NCBI GenBank assembly: GCA_003645915.1
Contig: QNDG01000105.1
Span: 1-6,153 of the forward strand
Origin: Candidatus Zhuqueibacterota bacterium
Lineage (GTDB): Bacteria > Zhuqueibacterota > QNDG01
DNA: 6,153 nt
Direction: 5' to 3'
The first letter of the stretch is position 1, and the number at the start of each line of letters is the position of its first letter. A program made the position numbers and the translations under genes. Shown here one piece after another: positions 5,212 through 6,153 of the stretch. A model generated the notes under the pieces. The model saw only the letters and a program-made list of their open reading frames with translations. It did no database searches and was not told where the DNA came from.

Positions 5212-6153
5212 ATGACAAATGAATTGAAAACATTACAGCAGATTAACTGCAAAAAATTTAACGGATATAAACCGTGTGAACCATACAAAAAATGCCCTTG
5301 TGATGAAAAAGAGCCTTTTGGAGTTACTGTTCTGATAATAAATCTTGATTTTATTGGCGATGTTTTGATGACAACAGCGCTGCTTCCTGCAATTAAAAGA
5401 GAGTATCCGGATAGTACAATTCACTGGATTACAAGAAAAAATGCTATACCTGTGCTGGAAAACAATCCTCTGATTTTTAAAGTATGGGAGTGGAACAGTG
5501 AAAACAGGATGATTTTACAGGAAATGGAATTTGACCTTGTTTTAAACGGAGATAAAAACAGCAATTCATCGGCATTTATTATGACAATAAACAGCAGAGC
5601 AAGAAGAGGTTTTGGCCTGAATAAATACGGAGCAGTAATTCCTTTAAACAAAGGGGCTTTATATAATTTTAAAATGGGTCTGGACGATGAGCTGAAATTT
5701 AAAAAGAACAAAAGAACCGGGCTTGATATTCTTGCAGAAACCTGGAATCTGGACTATAGAAATGATGAATATATGCTGGAGCTGACTGAGGAGGAGGTAA
5801 AATTCTCAGAAGATTACAAGAGAAGCCTCGGCATAAAAGATGAGATGGTTGTAGGATTTAATACCGGTTGTTCAAATGCTTTTCCTCTTAAAAAAATGAC
5901 AATAGACCAGCATGCAGAACTTATTGAAAGAATCCACAAAAGTATGAAAAATGTCAGGGTAGCACTATTAGGAGGAAGAGAAGATACAGAGCGGAACAGA
6001 GAGATCGCACAAAAGGTTAGTGTACCTGTAATCGAAACTCCCACAACAGAGGGGTTAAGAAAGGGAATACTGTACGAGAATATTTGTGATGTAATTGTAA
6101 GTGGTGATACTCTTGGCATGCACATAGGAATAGCTTTAAAAAAATATGTTGTA
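5212..6153 (+). CDS. Second glycosyltransferase family 9 protein with cysteine-rich N-terminus (3' end outside window)
   Basis: An open frame runs from ATG 5212 to the last base, 314 codons, so the gene is cut by the right edge. An in-frame TAA at 5206-5208 fixes this as the first possible start, and GGAA at 5201-5204 is a modest ribosome site. Residues 12-31 (NCKKFNGYKPCEPYKKCPCD) hold cysteines at 13, 22, 28 and 30, ahead of the GT9 fold. Then come VLIINLDFIGDVLMTTALLP (IGD Asp at 50), GFNTGCSNAFPLKKMT, VALLGGREDTERN, and the donor-site motif SGDTLGMHIGIALKK (D299, H304). This fits a GT9 branch that carries a Cys-rich leader, as I recall from delta-proteobacterial-type sequences. It follows the first GT9 by 28 bp and is probably in the same operon. 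Donor and acceptor are unknown. The two GT9s are paralogues of different branches, not tandem duplicates. Confidence 0.9.
   Translation, partial: MTNELKTLQQINCKKFNGYKPCEPYKKCPCDEKEPFGVTVLIINLDFIGDVLMTTALLPAIKREYPDSTIHWITRKNAIPVLENNPLIFKVWEWNSENRMILQEMEFDLVLNGDKNSNSSAFIMTINSRARRGFGLNKYGAVIPLNKGALYNFKMGLDDELKFKKNKRTGLDILAETWNLDYRNDEYMLELTEEEVKFSEDYKRSLGIKDEMVVGFNTGCSNAFPLKKMTIDQHAELIERIHKSMKNVRVALLGGREDTERNREIAQKVSVPVIETPTTEGLRKGILYENICDVIVSGDTLGMHIGIALKKYVV

Overview
The window is an AT-rich stretch (my estimate is mid-to-high 30s % GC) from a bacterium that is probably diderm and anaerobic. A hydrogenase-maturation hypD-hypE pair implies a [NiFe]-hydrogenase. A small lipoprotein and two family 9 (heptosyltransferase-type) glycosyltransferases imply an outer membrane with LPS or a related surface glycan. 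The sequence alone does not fix the phylum. The lipoprotein's resemblance to a family common in Bacteroidetes, and the second GT9's resemblance to a delta-proteobacterial-type subfamily, point in different directions.

Layout. (1) Positions 1-1801, plus strand: the 3' two-thirds of hypD (cut by the left edge) and a complete hypE, separated by 31 bp. (2) Positions 1784-2107, minus strand: a 107-residue predicted lipoprotein that converges on hypE and overlaps it by 18 bp. (3) Positions 2108-2172: the only divergent intergenic gap, which must hold the start signals of the lipoprotein and probably those of the next operon. (4) Positions 2173-6153, plus strand: a tight run of GT4 glycosyltransferase, PHP-domain metal-dependent hydrolase, GT9 glycosyltransferase, and a second GT9 glycosyltransferase cut by the right edge. 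The first three overlap by 8 and 14 bp, and the last follows after 28 bp, so they look co-transcribed and translationally coupled.

Function. HypE makes the thiocyanate on its C-terminal cysteine, and HypD (with HypC) carries the Fe(CN)2CO fragment for the hydrogenase active site. The second block looks like assembly of a surface glycan, probably lipid-linked core oligosaccharide. The PHP enzyme has a complete set of metal ligands and resembles nucleotide/RNA-hydrolysing YciV (RNase AM)-type enzymes more than a sugar enzyme, so its place in this operon is unexplained.

Every base is within or close to a gene, and no gap exceeds about 65 bp. I see no RNA gene, mobile element, CRISPR array or convincing intrinsic terminator. 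The most notable points are the cysteine-rich N-terminus of the second GT9, the cysteine cluster at the C-terminus of the first GT9, the PHP gene embedded among glycosyltransferases, and the in-register antisense overlap across the essential PRIC tail of hypE. I do not see clear evidence for a wholly new system.
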